This document shows, piece after piece, positions 45,973-55,963 of a stretch of 64,000 bases of DNA (within the stretch, counting starts at the first letter, position 1; each line of letters opens with the position of its first letter). Both the position numbers and the translations under genes were made by a program. The DNA is from Methanocella_A sp964548585. GTDB taxonomy: Archaea; Halobacteriota; Methanocellia; Methanocellales; Methanocellaceae. The stretch covers positions 3,216 through 67,215 of the forward strand of contig CAZJRS010000007.1 in assembly GCA_964548585.1 (NCBI GenBank), written 5' to 3'. The notes below the pieces were generated by a model. The model was not told the DNA's origin, did no database searches, and saw only the letters and a program-made list of their open reading frames with translations.

Positions 45973-45984
45973 GGTATTATAAAT
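45973..45984 (-). promoter_or_regulatory. TATA box of L10e gene
   Basis: Reverse-strand ATTTATAATACC lies about 60 bp upstream of the ATG, giving a leader of roughly 33 nt that includes the GGAGAT site. Confidence 0.55.
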
Positions 45985-46036
45985 GTTATGGCAGATCAGG
46001 TGCCTTTAAAAATATATTAGTTAGTCACCCGATCTG

Positions 46037-46807
46037 TTAAATCTTGATCATTTCGTTCATCTGCTGCATGATATGCTTGATCCGCTCGACGGTTTCTTTG
46101 TCTCTGGTGAGTTTATCGCTCACTGAGGTGTCGAACTCCGCTTGAGCTGCCTTGAGATCCTCGGCAATCCGGGTGATCTCGCCTGTGGCGGAATCACTGA
46201 TACTGCGGATGCTCTCTGTAGCAGATTCACTGATCTTTCTCATCTCTTCTACCGAGGACTGGCTGATAGTTCTGACTTCTTCTACCGTAGAACTGCCTGT
46301 CGCCTTGATCTGGGCAGCAGACGCCTCGCTGATCTTTTGCACTTCTTCTACCGAGGCTTCGCTGATCATTCTAACGTTAACTGCTGCTGTGTCGCTGACA
46401 AGACGTATGTTCTTATCCGCAGCCTCAATCAGAGCGTTCAGCTCTGCCGTGCGAGCCTCCACGCCTGCGGTTTCCCTGGAAATCCGGTTCATGACCTCGG
46501 TATACCGCTGGTCGAACCTGGTTTCCCATTCCGAGACCCGCTTCAGGAAGTCTGCATTGCGGGCGCCAGCCTCGTCCTCCATCCGGTGGAGCTCGGCCAG
46601 CCGTTCATCAATAGCCATCACGGCGTCCGCGGCGATCTCCGAGCGATTCAGAACGTACTCGCCTGCTTTCAGCAGGCGAATCTCGTCTTCCACTATCTCG
46701 TAGTTGCCTACGTCAGCGCGCTGCTCGTACGAGTTGCTGTCACTTCGCTCCCGGTCAAGCCGGGCGATGAGTTGCCGCTCTCGGGCAATGTAGCTCTCGA
46801 ATTCCAT
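46037..46807 (-). CDS. Hendecad coiled-coil protein (small partner)
   Basis: A 256-aa, highly charged protein with no signal or membrane segment. Residues about 145-215 are exact 11-residue repeats (for example SSTVEEVRTIS, QSSVEEMRKIS, ESATESIRSIS, DSATGEITRIA), the pattern of right-handed hendecad coiled coils. The tail DKETVERIKHIMQQMNEMIK closely matches the tail of the large neighbour (DKENTEKIKQIMKTMNELIK). It begins 10 bp after the large gene, so both are likely cotranscribed. No known family recognised; a filament, scaffold or tether is possible. Simple similarity to chemoreceptor coils is not enough to call it a receptor. Confidence 0.8.
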   Translation of the reverse strand: MEFESYIARERQLIARLDRERSDSNSYEQRADVGNYEIVEDEIRLLKAGEYVLNRSEIAADAVMAIDERLAELHRMEDEAGARNADFLKRVSEWETRFDQRYTEVMNRISRETAGVEARTAELNALIEAADKNIRLVSDTAAVNVRMISEASVEEVQKISEASAAQIKATGSSTVEEVRTISQSSVEEMRKISESATESIRSISDSATGEITRIAEDLKAAQAEFDTSVSDKLTRDKETVERIKHIMQQMNEMIKI

Positions 46808-46817
46808 GGCGACACCT

Positions 46818-49800
46818 CTAAGCCTTGATCAGCTCGTTCATTGTTTTCATGATCTGCTTGATCTTCTCGGTGTTTTCCTTGTCCGAGTCCAGTTTCTTAT
46901 TAATCGAATCCTCGACTTCCTTCTGGGTACTCTTCAGCTGGGCCATGGCTTCGTCCTTGACAGATATCATGGTCATCTTACCGGTATTAACCGTGTTGAT
47001 AACCTCGTCCCGGGACTTGAACATCGACTCCAGCGTGGTATCCTTCGTGTTGTTCGCCGCAGAGATCACTACGTCTCTTGTGTCGAGGAGCTTCTTGATT
47101 GTCTCCTCTCTGGTACTCCTGATGCTGTCCAGAATTTCGTCTCTGGTCTTGGACATGGATTTTTCGGCCACGATCCGGGCGTTCTCTGTGGAAGACAGCA
47201 CGATGGATTCGGTCTGCCGTAGAGAGACGATCAGTTCGTCTTTAACCTTGTACATGCCCTCCAGGGCTTCCTTCTTCTGGGTGTCTACGATGCCATGCAG
47301 GCTGTCTCTTTCCTGGCCAATCATCGCAGATATTTCGGCCTTAGCCCTGGTGATCGCCGCACCAGTCTCTTCGTTTACGCTGCCCACGATCTTAGCGACC
47401 TCTTCCCTGGATTTTCTGGCCGAGGAATTAATTTCGGCGGTCGTCTTCAGTATTTCATCCCGGGTTGCACTGACTTCAGTGATCACTTCATTGCGGGCGT
47501 TGTAGAGTGATTCTCTGGCCACTTCTGCAGCCTTGATCGATTCTTCGGTCGAATCCTTGACTGATCTTACTGTTTCAGCCTTCAGTCCGGACACTGACTT
47601 CAGCACGTCACTCCGGGTATCCTCCATCTGTCTGACCGCATTGTCACGCAGGCTCACTACATGCTCATTGAGGTCTGTCCTCGCGTCACTCAGGTCCTTC
47701 AGAGCAGTGCTGCTGGTTTCTTCGAGGCGTTTCGTAGCAGTGCTGCTGGTTTCCTCCATCTGTCGAACCAGTGCGGCGCGGGCATCTTCAACCTGCTTCG
47801 TCGAGGTTGAGCTGATTGAGCTGNNNNNNNNNNNNNNNNNNNNNNNNNNNNNNNNNNNNNNNNNNNNNNNNNNNNNNNNNNNNNNNNNNNNNNNNNNNNN
47901 NNNNNNNNNNNNNNNNNNNNNNNCAGTGCGGCGCGGGCATCTTCAACCTGCTTCGTCGAGGTTGAGCTGATTGAGCTGATTTCCCTGATGGCGTCCACCC
48001 GAGAGTCTTCTATCTGGGTGGTGGTTCTGGTGCTGACACCCTCTATGCGGTCGATGGTCCTTGTGCTGACGTCTTCGACACGCTCTACTGCCGAGGAACT
48101 GACCTCTTTGATCTCGCCGATGGTCTTGTTGCGGATCTCGTCCAGATCGTTGATGGTTCTGGAGCGGGCGTCGTCCAGCTCGGTCTTGACCGTGGTCCTG
48201 ATCTCTTCGACATCCCGGGATACATCCGTCCGGATCTCCTTCATTTCCCTGGTGACCTCGGAGCGGGTTTCCTCTATGTCATGCTTGACTTCGGTCCTGG
48301 TGCCCTGGATTTCCCTGGTGACTGTAGACCGTGTCTCTTCGAGTTCCTGCATGAGGCTTGTTCTGGTGCTTTCCAGCTCGCCGTTTAGCGTTTCCTTGGT
48401 ATCCTCCAGCTCCTTCAGCAGGTCTTTCGCTTCGCGGCTCTGCTGAGATATGCTGTTTTCAACCTCGGTAACCTTGCTGATCAGTTCGCTTTCAGCTTCC
48501 CGGACCCTGGTGATCATCTCGACCTCGATCTTGTTCTCGAGGTTGCGCTCCATGGCGTTGAGGTTGTCCTCAAGGGCCCGGTAGCGGTACTCGATGTTGT
48601 TGAGGTTGATGAATTCCTTACGGATAGCGGCCAGCCGCTCGTCCAGGTCTGAGAACGTCTTGTTCACCTGGTCGATCTGCGTCTTGAGGTACTGACCCGA
48701 CTTGATGAGCTTGGCTTCCTGCGGGGTGACGCGTTCGGACTCTTCCTTGAAGCTGTCGATAGTCTTCTTTATCGAGCCTATCTCGTCCTTGTGGTCCCCG
48801 ATGATCTCCCTGATTGTCTTGATGTCGTTGGTGTACAGCCTGAACTCGTCCTTCAGGCGCAGGATCTCGTCCCGTCCCTTGGCGAACTCCCTGGCCTGCT
48901 TCACGTCTTCGGCGAACTTTTCCACCATGCCCTTGATCGACTTAAGCTCGCTTCTGTAATCCATTACAGCTTTGCCCAGCGAGCTTACCTGATCCATGCT
49001 GGACCTGAGCTTGTCCAGATCTTCCCTATAACCGTCGAAGGCTCTGATGTCCGATCCGAACGACTCCTTGAAGTCTGCCATCTCGGTCCTGGTCAGCTCC
49101 TTAATCGAGGTGACATCTGCCCGGACTAGGTCGCGCAGCGTGTCGACGTCGTCTGTCAGTGTTTCCTTCATCCGGCCAATGTCAGATGACAGGGAATCTT
49201 TTACCTGGCCGATGTCTGTCGATAGTGTGGCTTTGATCTGGCCGATCTCCGATGAGAATGAGCCCTTTACATCAGCTATGTCCGATGTTTGTGCTTCTTT
49301 TACCTGGCTGATTTCGGATGACAGGTTGTCCAGATCTGCCTGCATAGTATTCTTGACTGAGTCCATGCTGGACTTTACGATCTCGATACCATCCTTCATC
49401 TCGCTGATATCCGCCTTCATGGCGTCGATATCCGTGGTCATGGAGTCCCTGACCCGCGTAATGTCCGCGGAGACGGATTCCCTCGCATATTCCTTGATCG
49501 AGGTGAGATCCGAGGCGATCGATTCCTTGATGTGTGCCATGTCCGGGATTGTCGATTTTATCGTGGCAATCTCCGTCATGACTGATGACATGCCAGTGTT
49601 CTGTGCATCCAGAGCTTCCCTGATGCCGGCGATGTCCAGTGATAAGGATTCTTTGACAGCCCACACGTCATCGGTGTTACGTTCGATTTTACCGTTGATC
49701 GATTCGACTGCACCATTGATCACCTTTAATTCTTCTTCGTAGCCTGCAATGACTGCGGTGATCGATTCGACGTCTGCAGAGCTCTTCGGTGCTCCTATTT

Positions 49801-51091
49801 CGGAAATGTTGTCACGTAGTGAGTTGATCTTGCTGTCCAGGATCGTGATCGAGGTCTTCAGCAGGTCGACGTTTGCTGTCTGTTCCGATTCGAAGCTCTT
49901 GAGCGAGGTGATCGACTCGGTAAAATTGCCAAGGATTGCTTTGATCTCTGACGTTTCCTGCTCGACACTCTCCACCTTCGCGCCGGATACCTTCACACCT
50001 ACGGCAATATTCTCAACGGAACTGCTTACTGCGGCTATCTTTTCATCGTAGCCTGTCACGTTGTCTTTCAGGTCTTTGATCTCGACGGCGAGCGTCTCCA
50101 GTACTTCTCGTTCCTGCTCTATGTATTCCTCGAAGCCGATCTCTTTAAGCCTGCTGATCTCTTCCTGAATTGAAGATATTGTCAGCCGCTGAGCATCGAT
50201 CAGGGATCGGTTCTCGGTGATCTCAGCCTCGTACTTGTTGAACTCCGGAAGCTTGACATCTTCCCTTGACAGGCCGACGGCCACCATCTTTTCTGTCTCA
50301 AGCTTTTCCACCTGTGCCTTGAGATCAGTAACTTGATCCGCGACCTTTTGTTCTTCCAGCTTAATCATCTGGGTCTTGAGCTCCGCGACCTTGTTGACCA
50401 GGTCTTCGTTCTGCTTTGCGAGGCTCTCGTTCTGCTGTCGCAGTTCATTGCGGAATTCTTCGATTTCTCTGCGCTGTCTTTCAAACTCCGCGCTCTGTTT
50501 CTCGATCTGCGTTTTCAGCTCCGTAACGATCGCTGTATCTACCTGGGGTGCAGGCTTGGATACCACACTAGCGGGCTCAACGATCTCAGGCACTGTTGCC
50601 TTGACAGGCTCGACCGAAGGGAGAGGTTTAATCAGTGTTTCTCTACTCTCTCTGATCTCGATCTTTTCGGGCACTGCGGCCGGTGCGGTCTGGGCTGAGG
50701 GCTGTGTGGGTTGGGATGACTGTAAAATGTTCGGCTTAACAATCGGCTTCTGCAGCGGGGGCACTGTCGACTTTATCGGTACCTTTTGCACCGGAGCCTT
50801 CTCGAACTTTTCCGGCTGCTTCTGCGGAATCTGCGGCTTTGGGATCTGGGTCTTGCCTGCGGGCACGGCCACTTTTTCAGCTGGCTTCTCCGGCATCCTG
50901 GCCGGCCTTATCTCTGTCTTAGCGGGCTCGGGTTTCGCCGCTGTATCTGTCTTTGCCAGTTCGCCTTTGCCATCGCTCTTAGAAAGGATAGACTGAAGCG
51001 TTTCGAGTTCCTTCTTCAACCGTTCGTCGTCTTCTTTCGTTTTAGCCGGTTTTGACTCGTCTTTCTTCGGTTTTCTATCAAATAAACCCAT
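46818..51091 (-). CDS. Giant hendecad coiled-coil protein (interrupted by assembly gap)
   Basis: One gene split by 100 N (47824-47923). After removing the N run and one of two identical 55-bp flanks, the frame runs without a stop from ATG 51091 to 46818 and gives about 1,372 aa. ATG 51091 follows GGGA by 6 bp; the TTG at 51103 is less likely. N-terminus MGLFDRKPKKDESKP is basic; residues 60-170 are Pro/Lys-rich, then coiled coil to the end. Later parts read in perfect 11-mers (ETRSTVTREIQ, GTRTEVKHDIE, ETRSEVTREMK, EIRTDVSRDVE). The C-terminal tail is shared with the small neighbour. No motor, signal or membrane segment is visible. Confidence 0.8.
47769..47823. repeat. Left copy of 55-bp sequence flanking assembly gap
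   Basis: Identical to 47924-47978 on the other side of the N run. Most simply this is an unmerged overlap of two contigs rather than a true duplication, but a tandem repeat that collapsed the assembly is possible. Confidence 0.9.
47824..47923. other. Assembly gap of 100 N
   Basis: Exactly 100 N, the usual placeholder for a gap of unknown size. It lies inside the hendecad coiled-coil gene, where 33-bp-periodic DNA could have confused assembly. Confidence 0.99.
47924..47978. repeat. Right copy of 55-bp sequence flanking assembly gap
   Basis: Second copy of the sequence at 47769-47823. It encodes part of the SSISSTSTKQVEDARAAL segment in the same phase as the left copy. Confidence 0.9.
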
Positions 51092-51150
51092 TTTAAATCC
51101 CAACCTGTATTTTCCCGTTTAAAGCTACGGACAATATTCAAAAATTCTTT

Positions 51151-51159
51151 GATATATAC
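51151..51159 (-). promoter_or_regulatory. TATA box of the coiled-coil operon
   Basis: Reverse-strand AGTATATATC lies about 60 bp upstream of ATG 51091. It gives the coiled-coil pair its own promoter, separate from the F430 operon upstream. Confidence 0.55.
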
Positions 51160-51372
51160 TTTGTTATATTTTCAGTAGCTATACTTGCATTAACTTGGTT
51201 ATTATCCGTTATAACTTTTTGTGTCCCTGTACTGGCGTTCGTGGTGTATTAGGATAGCTATGAGAAGTAATCGGACTTAGCATCGCTCTTCTGTGAGTTT
51301 CTGTATGTCCTCTGTGCCAGGCACAGCGAAGCGTTCCTTAACGGTTAACCAACAAAAAGGATATGGGCCTGG

Positions 51373-52767
51373 TTATCCCTTCTCGTGATAGACCCCGCAC
51401 GACTCTACGAACTTGCGGGATAGGGGGATGTAGGATGCCGCGTGTAAATGCGTATACGTAGCGAGGGTGTTGTCCGATATCAGGCCGTCGAGGCCGTTGG
51501 TGATCCCCGTGCCCCGGTCTAGCCGGCAGGCGAACCTGGCGTTCGGTGAGATATCCGTAATCACTGAGTGGTGGAACTCGTGGCCTTTGAACTGCGCTCC
51601 TTCCTGGCCGATGGGGGTGTCCATCTCAAAGCGGCCTGCTACATATCCTATGGTCCTGACGTGCTTCATCGAGGCGACCCCCTCGAATACGCCGGCCATA
51701 TCGTGGCGGGAGCCGTCTTCGATCTCGAGGCTTTTCATCAGGTACATCAGGCCGCCGCACTCTGCATAGATCGGCATGCCCTGCCGAGACGCTTCAAAGA
51801 CTGACTTACGCATGGAGTCGTTCTGAGCCAGTTCGGCAGAGAAGATCTCTGGATAGCCGCCCCCGATGATCAGCCCGTCGACATCGGGTAACTCCTTGTC
51901 GTGGACCGGGCTAAAGTGGACGATCTCAGCGCCGCGGCACTGTAGCAGATCGATGTTATCCTTATAGTAAAAATTGAACGCTTCGTCGAGCGCAAGGCCG
52001 ATTTTGACGCCGGTGGCGTTGCTTTTTACGAATATCTCGGGTTTCAGCTCCCTGATTGCGGGCGCTTCGTTGGCGATCTCCGCTATCCGGGCAAGGTTGA
52101 GGTTGTCCCTGATTGTTTCCTTGATCTTTTCTAGCTTGACATCGAAACCTTCGACCCTGGACGCGCCCTCTCGTGCGGGTATCAGGCCGAGGTGGCGCAT
52201 CGTCAGCTTCATCGAGTTGCTACGCGGGATCGCACCTAACACTTCCACGCCTGTATACTTCTCGATGGCCATCCGGGCCTTTTCTGCATGGCGTTCGCTG
52301 CCGATCTTGTTGAGGATGACGCCTCTGATGTTGACGCCCCTGTCGAAGTCCCGGTAACCCTTGACGATCGCAGCGGTACTTCTGGTGATGCTCTGGGCGT
52401 CTACGATTAAAATGACTGGTGTCTTGAGGACTTTAGCGATCTGCGCTGTGGATCCGACGTCGGACAGGCTTTCCAGGCCTTCATACAGGCCCCGGACACC
52501 TTCGATGATGGCGATATCCGCCCCTTCGGAAGAGTGGATGAATGCCTCGGTGATGGCTTTGTCCGACATGAGGTAGCCGTCAAGGTTTCCGCCCTGCTTG
52601 CCGGTGATCATCGAGTGGTAGCTGGGATCAATGTAGTCCAGGCCGACCTTGAACGGCTGTACTGTCTTGCCCTGCTCTTTGAGCAGCGCCATAATGCCCA
52701 CGGAAATGGTCGTTTTTCCCGCGCTGCTCCTGTCTCCGGCCAGGATGATCCTCGGTATTTTTATCAT
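51373..52767 (-). CDS. cfbB: Ni-sirohydrochlorin a,c-diamide synthase
   Basis: A 464-aa CobB/CbiA-like amidase. N-terminal ATP-binding region ILAGDRSSAGKTTISVGIMA; C-terminal glutaminase with nucleophile in YAECGGLMYL and GHEFHHSV. It amidates the a and c carboxylates of Ni-sirohydrochlorin during F430 synthesis. The adjacent cfbC/D/E/A genes support this over cobyrinate amidation. Start overlaps cfbC by ATGA; it is the last gene of the operon. Confidence 0.93.
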   Translation of the reverse strand: MIKIPRIILAGDRSSAGKTTISVGIMALLKEQGKTVQPFKVGLDYIDPSYHSMITGKQGGNLDGYLMSDKAITEAFIHSSEGADIAIIEGVRGLYEGLESLSDVGSTAQIAKVLKTPVILIVDAQSITRSTAAIVKGYRDFDRGVNIRGVILNKIGSERHAEKARMAIEKYTGVEVLGAIPRSNSMKLTMRHLGLIPAREGASRVEGFDVKLEKIKETIRDNLNLARIAEIANEAPAIRELKPEIFVKSNATGVKIGLALDEAFNFYYKDNIDLLQCRGAEIVHFSPVHDKELPDVDGLIIGGGYPEIFSAELAQNDSMRKSVFEASRQGMPIYAECGGLMYLMKSLEIEDGSRHDMAGVFEGVASMKHVRTIGYVAGRFEMDTPIGQEGAQFKGHEFHHSVITDISPNARFACRLDRGTGITNGLDGLISDNTLATYTHLHAASYIPLSRKFVESCGVYHEKG

Positions 52768-53570
52768 GATTGTGTCAATTCCCTGAGGTATGCGTCCTCT
52801 AATGCTTCCGGTACCTTATTATCCTTTTCCATTAAAACTTTTGCTGCAAGACCCCTGTAGATGAAAGCAGCTTCGGAGCAAGGGCTTGCCTCTATAACGC
52901 TCTTTCCGGCTCTTTCGCACTCCTGTACGATGCGGCTGCGGGGTATGCAGGAAAGCATCGGGACTTTGAGTGCATCTGCAAACCGTTGTACGATCTCTCT
53001 TTCGTTTGCTGCCTCCCGCTCGTTGCAGATGATGCCCCCCAGCGGGGTCTTAAGCGTGTTGAGGCCACGGCATATATTATTCGCCGCGTAGAGTGGCATG
53101 TACTCGCCAGACGTGATGATATACGCTTCCCGAACCATCTTCTTGGTGATTGGGACCGCGAACCCACCGCAGACGATGTCGCCCGGTACGTCAAAGATCA
53201 GTACGTCCGCTTCTTTGATGAAGGCTGATGCCTTCATCAGGAGTTCGACCGCTACGATGATCCCTCTGCCGGCGCAGCCTATGCCTGGTTCAGGCCCGCC
53301 CACTTCGGTACACTGCACCCCTCCGAAGCCTTCGTATACGATTTCTTCTTCCCTGATACTATCCATCTTGTTATTTCGCTTGCGGACCGTATCCATGATC
53401 GTGGGGATCCGCCTGCCGCCCAGCAGCGTGATCGACGAGTCGCTCTTCGGGTCGCACCCGATGAGCATCACTTTCTTGCCCATTTCGCCCAGTGCAGCAG
53501 CCATGTTCGACGCTGTCGTCGACTTTCCGATACCGCCCTTGCCGTAGACTGCGAGCTGCTTCTGCTTCAT
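52764..53570 (-). CDS. cfbC: Ni-sirohydrochlorin a,c-diamide reductive cyclase, NifH-like subunit
   Basis: A 268-aa NifH homologue: Walker A GKGGIGKSTTASNMAAALG, switch with GCDPKSDSSI, and the two 4Fe-4S cysteines in GCAGRGI and VCGGFAVPI. It transfers electrons, with ATP hydrolysis, to CfbD for the six-electron reduction and ring closure that follow amidation. It is not nitrogenase: no nifDK or nifEN are present. It overlaps cfbD and cfbB by 4 bp each. Confidence 0.94.
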   Translation of the reverse strand: MKQKQLAVYGKGGIGKSTTASNMAAALGEMGKKVMLIGCDPKSDSSITLLGGRRIPTIMDTVRKRNNKMDSIREEEIVYEGFGGVQCTEVGGPEPGIGCAGRGIIVAVELLMKASAFIKEADVLIFDVPGDIVCGGFAVPITKKMVREAYIITSGEYMPLYAANNICRGLNTLKTPLGGIICNEREAANEREIVQRFADALKVPMLSCIPRSRIVQECERAGKSVIEASPCSEAAFIYRGLAAKVLMEKDNKVPEALEDAYLRELTQS

Positions 53571-54661
53571 AACATGCTCCTGAGCGTAGCTCCGAACTCG
53601 GACTCTACTATATTATCTACACCCAGCGTCTTCGGGTGGAGATCGATCTCCACCATCACGTGGTGGTGTCCGGCCTTTCTCAGTGGCTCTACCTGGCGAG
53701 GGCCGTTTGTGATCGAGAATATCTCCATGCCTTGTAGTGCTTCAAAGGGGACCCCGTGAGGGACGCCCGTGATTACCACGTAATCGTAGCCGGAGTACTT
53801 TTCTTTGATGATCTCCGCCGACAGGTCCCCTGTCACGGGGTACTCGTCAAGTCCACCCGTTACGTGGTCGATCGGGAAGCCTTTCTCGCCGTATGCTTTT
53901 GCGATCGTGTTTGCGTACCTGCGAATCCTTGGGAGGCCGATGCTCGTGTCCAAGTTTGCAATGGTTACCGGCACGGGGGCGTTGAGCTTTCGGGCGGCTT
54001 CGCTGACCGCCAGGTTGGCATCCGCGAACATGTAGGCAGTTTCCTTCTTGGCATTCAGGATAGAGACTCCTTTTTTGCCCTGTCGCATCAGTTCGATGAG
54101 GCGGGCTGCTGCCTTGTACTTGAGGTCGCCCCGGGAAGGCTCTATGTAATCGCAGCTGGCGGCACCGGCTTTCTTTTCCAGCTCTGTGGCCAGCAGCAGC
54201 ATTTTCTTCTGGCGCTCCAGCTCTCCGCCATCGAGGATCCCTGCGGCGTGCGCCGCTTCCAGCGTCATGATCGCACCTGTGGTGTTGTCGCCGTAGCCAG
54301 CGTGAATTTCCACTTCGATCACTGGCACACCCGGCTCCGCATCTTCCACCGCCCGGTGAAAATTCTCGCCGATGATCATGCTGGCGCAGGTGCCTACGAT
54401 GCCGATCGTCCGGGGGTTGAACCGCTCCGAAACTTTCTTCAGCACGCTGACGAGCACATCGTGGGCGCCGAAAACATAGTCAGAGTCGCACATGGCTGTG
54501 GTGACTACTCTGATACCATCTTCTTCCAGCAGGCGGGCATGCTTGAAGCAGCAGCCCGGCGGGCCATGCAGCACTGCCACGTCGACGTCCAGGTCTCGCA
54601 GCGTATAGAGCGCCGCAACAATGGCGCTCGGCCGCGGCTGAATGATCCGGTTTTCTTCCAC
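53567..54661 (-). CDS. cfbD: Ni-sirohydrochlorin a,c-diamide reductive cyclase, NifD-like subunit
   Basis: A 364-aa NifD-like protein. Cluster-binding residues are visible in VLHGPPGCCFKH and VTTAMCDSDYVFG, with GIVGTCASMIIGEN. Shorter than nitrogenase NifD (about 480 aa), as expected for CfbD. It is the catalytic subunit of the reductive cyclase, giving the 15,17(3)-seco-F430 precursor with CfbC. Confidence 0.92.
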   Translation of the reverse strand: MEENRIIQPRPSAIVAALYTLRDLDVDVAVLHGPPGCCFKHARLLEEDGIRVVTTAMCDSDYVFGAHDVLVSVLKKVSERFNPRTIGIVGTCASMIIGENFHRAVEDAEPGVPVIEVEIHAGYGDNTTGAIMTLEAAHAAGILDGGELERQKKMLLLATELEKKAGAASCDYIEPSRGDLKYKAAARLIELMRQGKKGVSILNAKKETAYMFADANLAVSEAARKLNAPVPVTIANLDTSIGLPRIRRYANTIAKAYGEKGFPIDHVTGGLDEYPVTGDLSAEIIKEKYSGYDYVVITGVPHGVPFEALQGMEIFSITNGPRQVEPLRKAGHHHVMVEIDLHPKTLGVDNIVESEFGATLRSML

Positions 54662-54668
54662 TAGTAGT

Positions 54669-55946
54669 CTACCTCCATGTTTTCACGCAGGAAATGATCA
54701 TGTCTCCGGGCACGGTCCTGCTCAGTGCCACCCGGATTCCCTCTTCGAGGTCGGGCGCGTGGCGCCCGTCAGTGCTCTGGAACCTGTCGCCGACAAGGAC
54801 CACATCTCCCGTCCAGCCGTTTGCGATGCGGGTTGCCTGGGTCGGGTCCAGGCCTTCGCAGACGTTGTAGCGTTCTTCGCCCAGTACCAGCACTTTTTTC
54901 CCCATGTGGCCCTGGCTCTTTTCCAGCGCATGTATCACGCCACTGATTGTCAGTCCTGAACAGGAATTGTCTATCAGTACCCGCCCTTCCAGGTTATCTC
55001 GCTTCATCCGGCCGGGAATGCCCGAGAAACCAGCTAGCGCAGCCTGTATCGCTTTCTGCGATACGTTCAGCTGTAATGCGGTAACGGTGGCACATAGGGC
55101 AGGATCACCATATGAGTCGAGATCCAGTTCCGGGGCGAAACACGGGTCGATTTTTTTGTCGGCCAGTAGCTTTCCTATGATAAGGCCGTCAGGTGCGAAG
55201 CACAGATCGCCCCCATCTCCGAAGGTGATCTCTTTCATCCTGCCTGTCAGACCGTAAGTTGCCTGGTGCACGATAGTGCTGCCGGGCTTCGCATACTCAG
55301 CCATCTGCATCTTCGCCAGATATGATCGTTTTGTACCGCCGGCGATCGGATAGTCCCGGTCCAGCGTGGTGATCACGCCAACATCGGCAATGCCACAGCC
55401 GCCCAAAGAGACCTCAAACACACAGGTATCAGGTTTCAGGCCAGCATCGCGGACTGAATCGAGTGCTTTTATCATGTTAGCAGGAGTAATGCTTAACCGT
55501 TCTCCTGTTGGCTTCCCATCTACAGTCAGCCCTGTGCTGGCATGTACCAGCACGGATTCTCCTGCTGCCTGCAGCATCCTCCCGAGGAGCGTACAGGTTG
55601 TTGTCTTGCCATACGTACCAGTGACCTCAACGCATCTCCTCCCGTTAAGGCGACCTGTCGCCTTAATCAGCCACCCAGCCATCCTGTGGTGGGTGATCAC
55701 CGGTACGTTCCGCTTCAGAGCGTCCGTCAGCAGCCCGTTAGGTGCCATGTGTACGGGAGCTACGACCAGATCGTAATCCCGGGCCTCGTCGAGCTTCAGC
55801 ACCCCGATGCCGTTTTCCGATGTTTTTCCCGCTCCGTACACGTCCACCGCGAAGACTTCATACCCAAGGCTATGCAACTCCTCCGCGAGGACGAGTCCGC
55901 CATGGTTGATGTCCAGCACTGCGATACGTGATGCGTCGAGGTCCAT
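54669..55946 (-). CDS. cfbE: Coenzyme F430 synthetase (Mur-ligase-like)
   Basis: A 425-aa MurF/MurC-like ligase with the P-loop EVTGTYGKTTTCTLLGRML, the CVFEVSLGGCG block and a C-terminal segment with DNSCSGLTISGVIHALEKS. CfbE closes the final carbocyclic ring (F-ring) of F430 with ATP. It is 7 bp before cfbD (reading in reverse) and 17 bp after cfbA. Confidence 0.93.
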   Translation of the reverse strand: MDLDASRIAVLDINHGGLVLAEELHSLGYEVFAVDVYGAGKTSENGIGVLKLDEARDYDLVVAPVHMAPNGLLTDALKRNVPVITHHRMAGWLIKATGRLNGRRCVEVTGTYGKTTTCTLLGRMLQAAGESVLVHASTGLTVDGKPTGERLSITPANMIKALDSVRDAGLKPDTCVFEVSLGGCGIADVGVITTLDRDYPIAGGTKRSYLAKMQMAEYAKPGSTIVHQATYGLTGRMKEITFGDGGDLCFAPDGLIIGKLLADKKIDPCFAPELDLDSYGDPALCATVTALQLNVSQKAIQAALAGFSGIPGRMKRDNLEGRVLIDNSCSGLTISGVIHALEKSQGHMGKKVLVLGEERYNVCEGLDPTQATRIANGWTGDVVLVGDRFQSTDGRHAPDLEEGIRVALSRTVPGDMIISCVKTWR

Positions 55947-55963
55947 CTGGCAATTCCTTCGGT

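Noticed and set aside
46037..51091. Coiled-coil pair considered as chemoreceptors
   Set aside because: No membrane helices, no HAMP domain and no conserved chemoreceptor signalling tip is visible; repeats are 11-residue, not 7-residue.
52764..54661. cfbC/cfbD considered as nitrogenase nifH/nifD
   Set aside because: CfbD is too short, no nifK/nifE/nifN/nifB follow, and cfbA, cfbB and cfbE are adjacent.
53756..54664. 302-codon forward open frame opposite cfbD
   Set aside because: Antisense shadow; cfbD motifs are clear on the other strand and overlaps with cfbC fit an operon.
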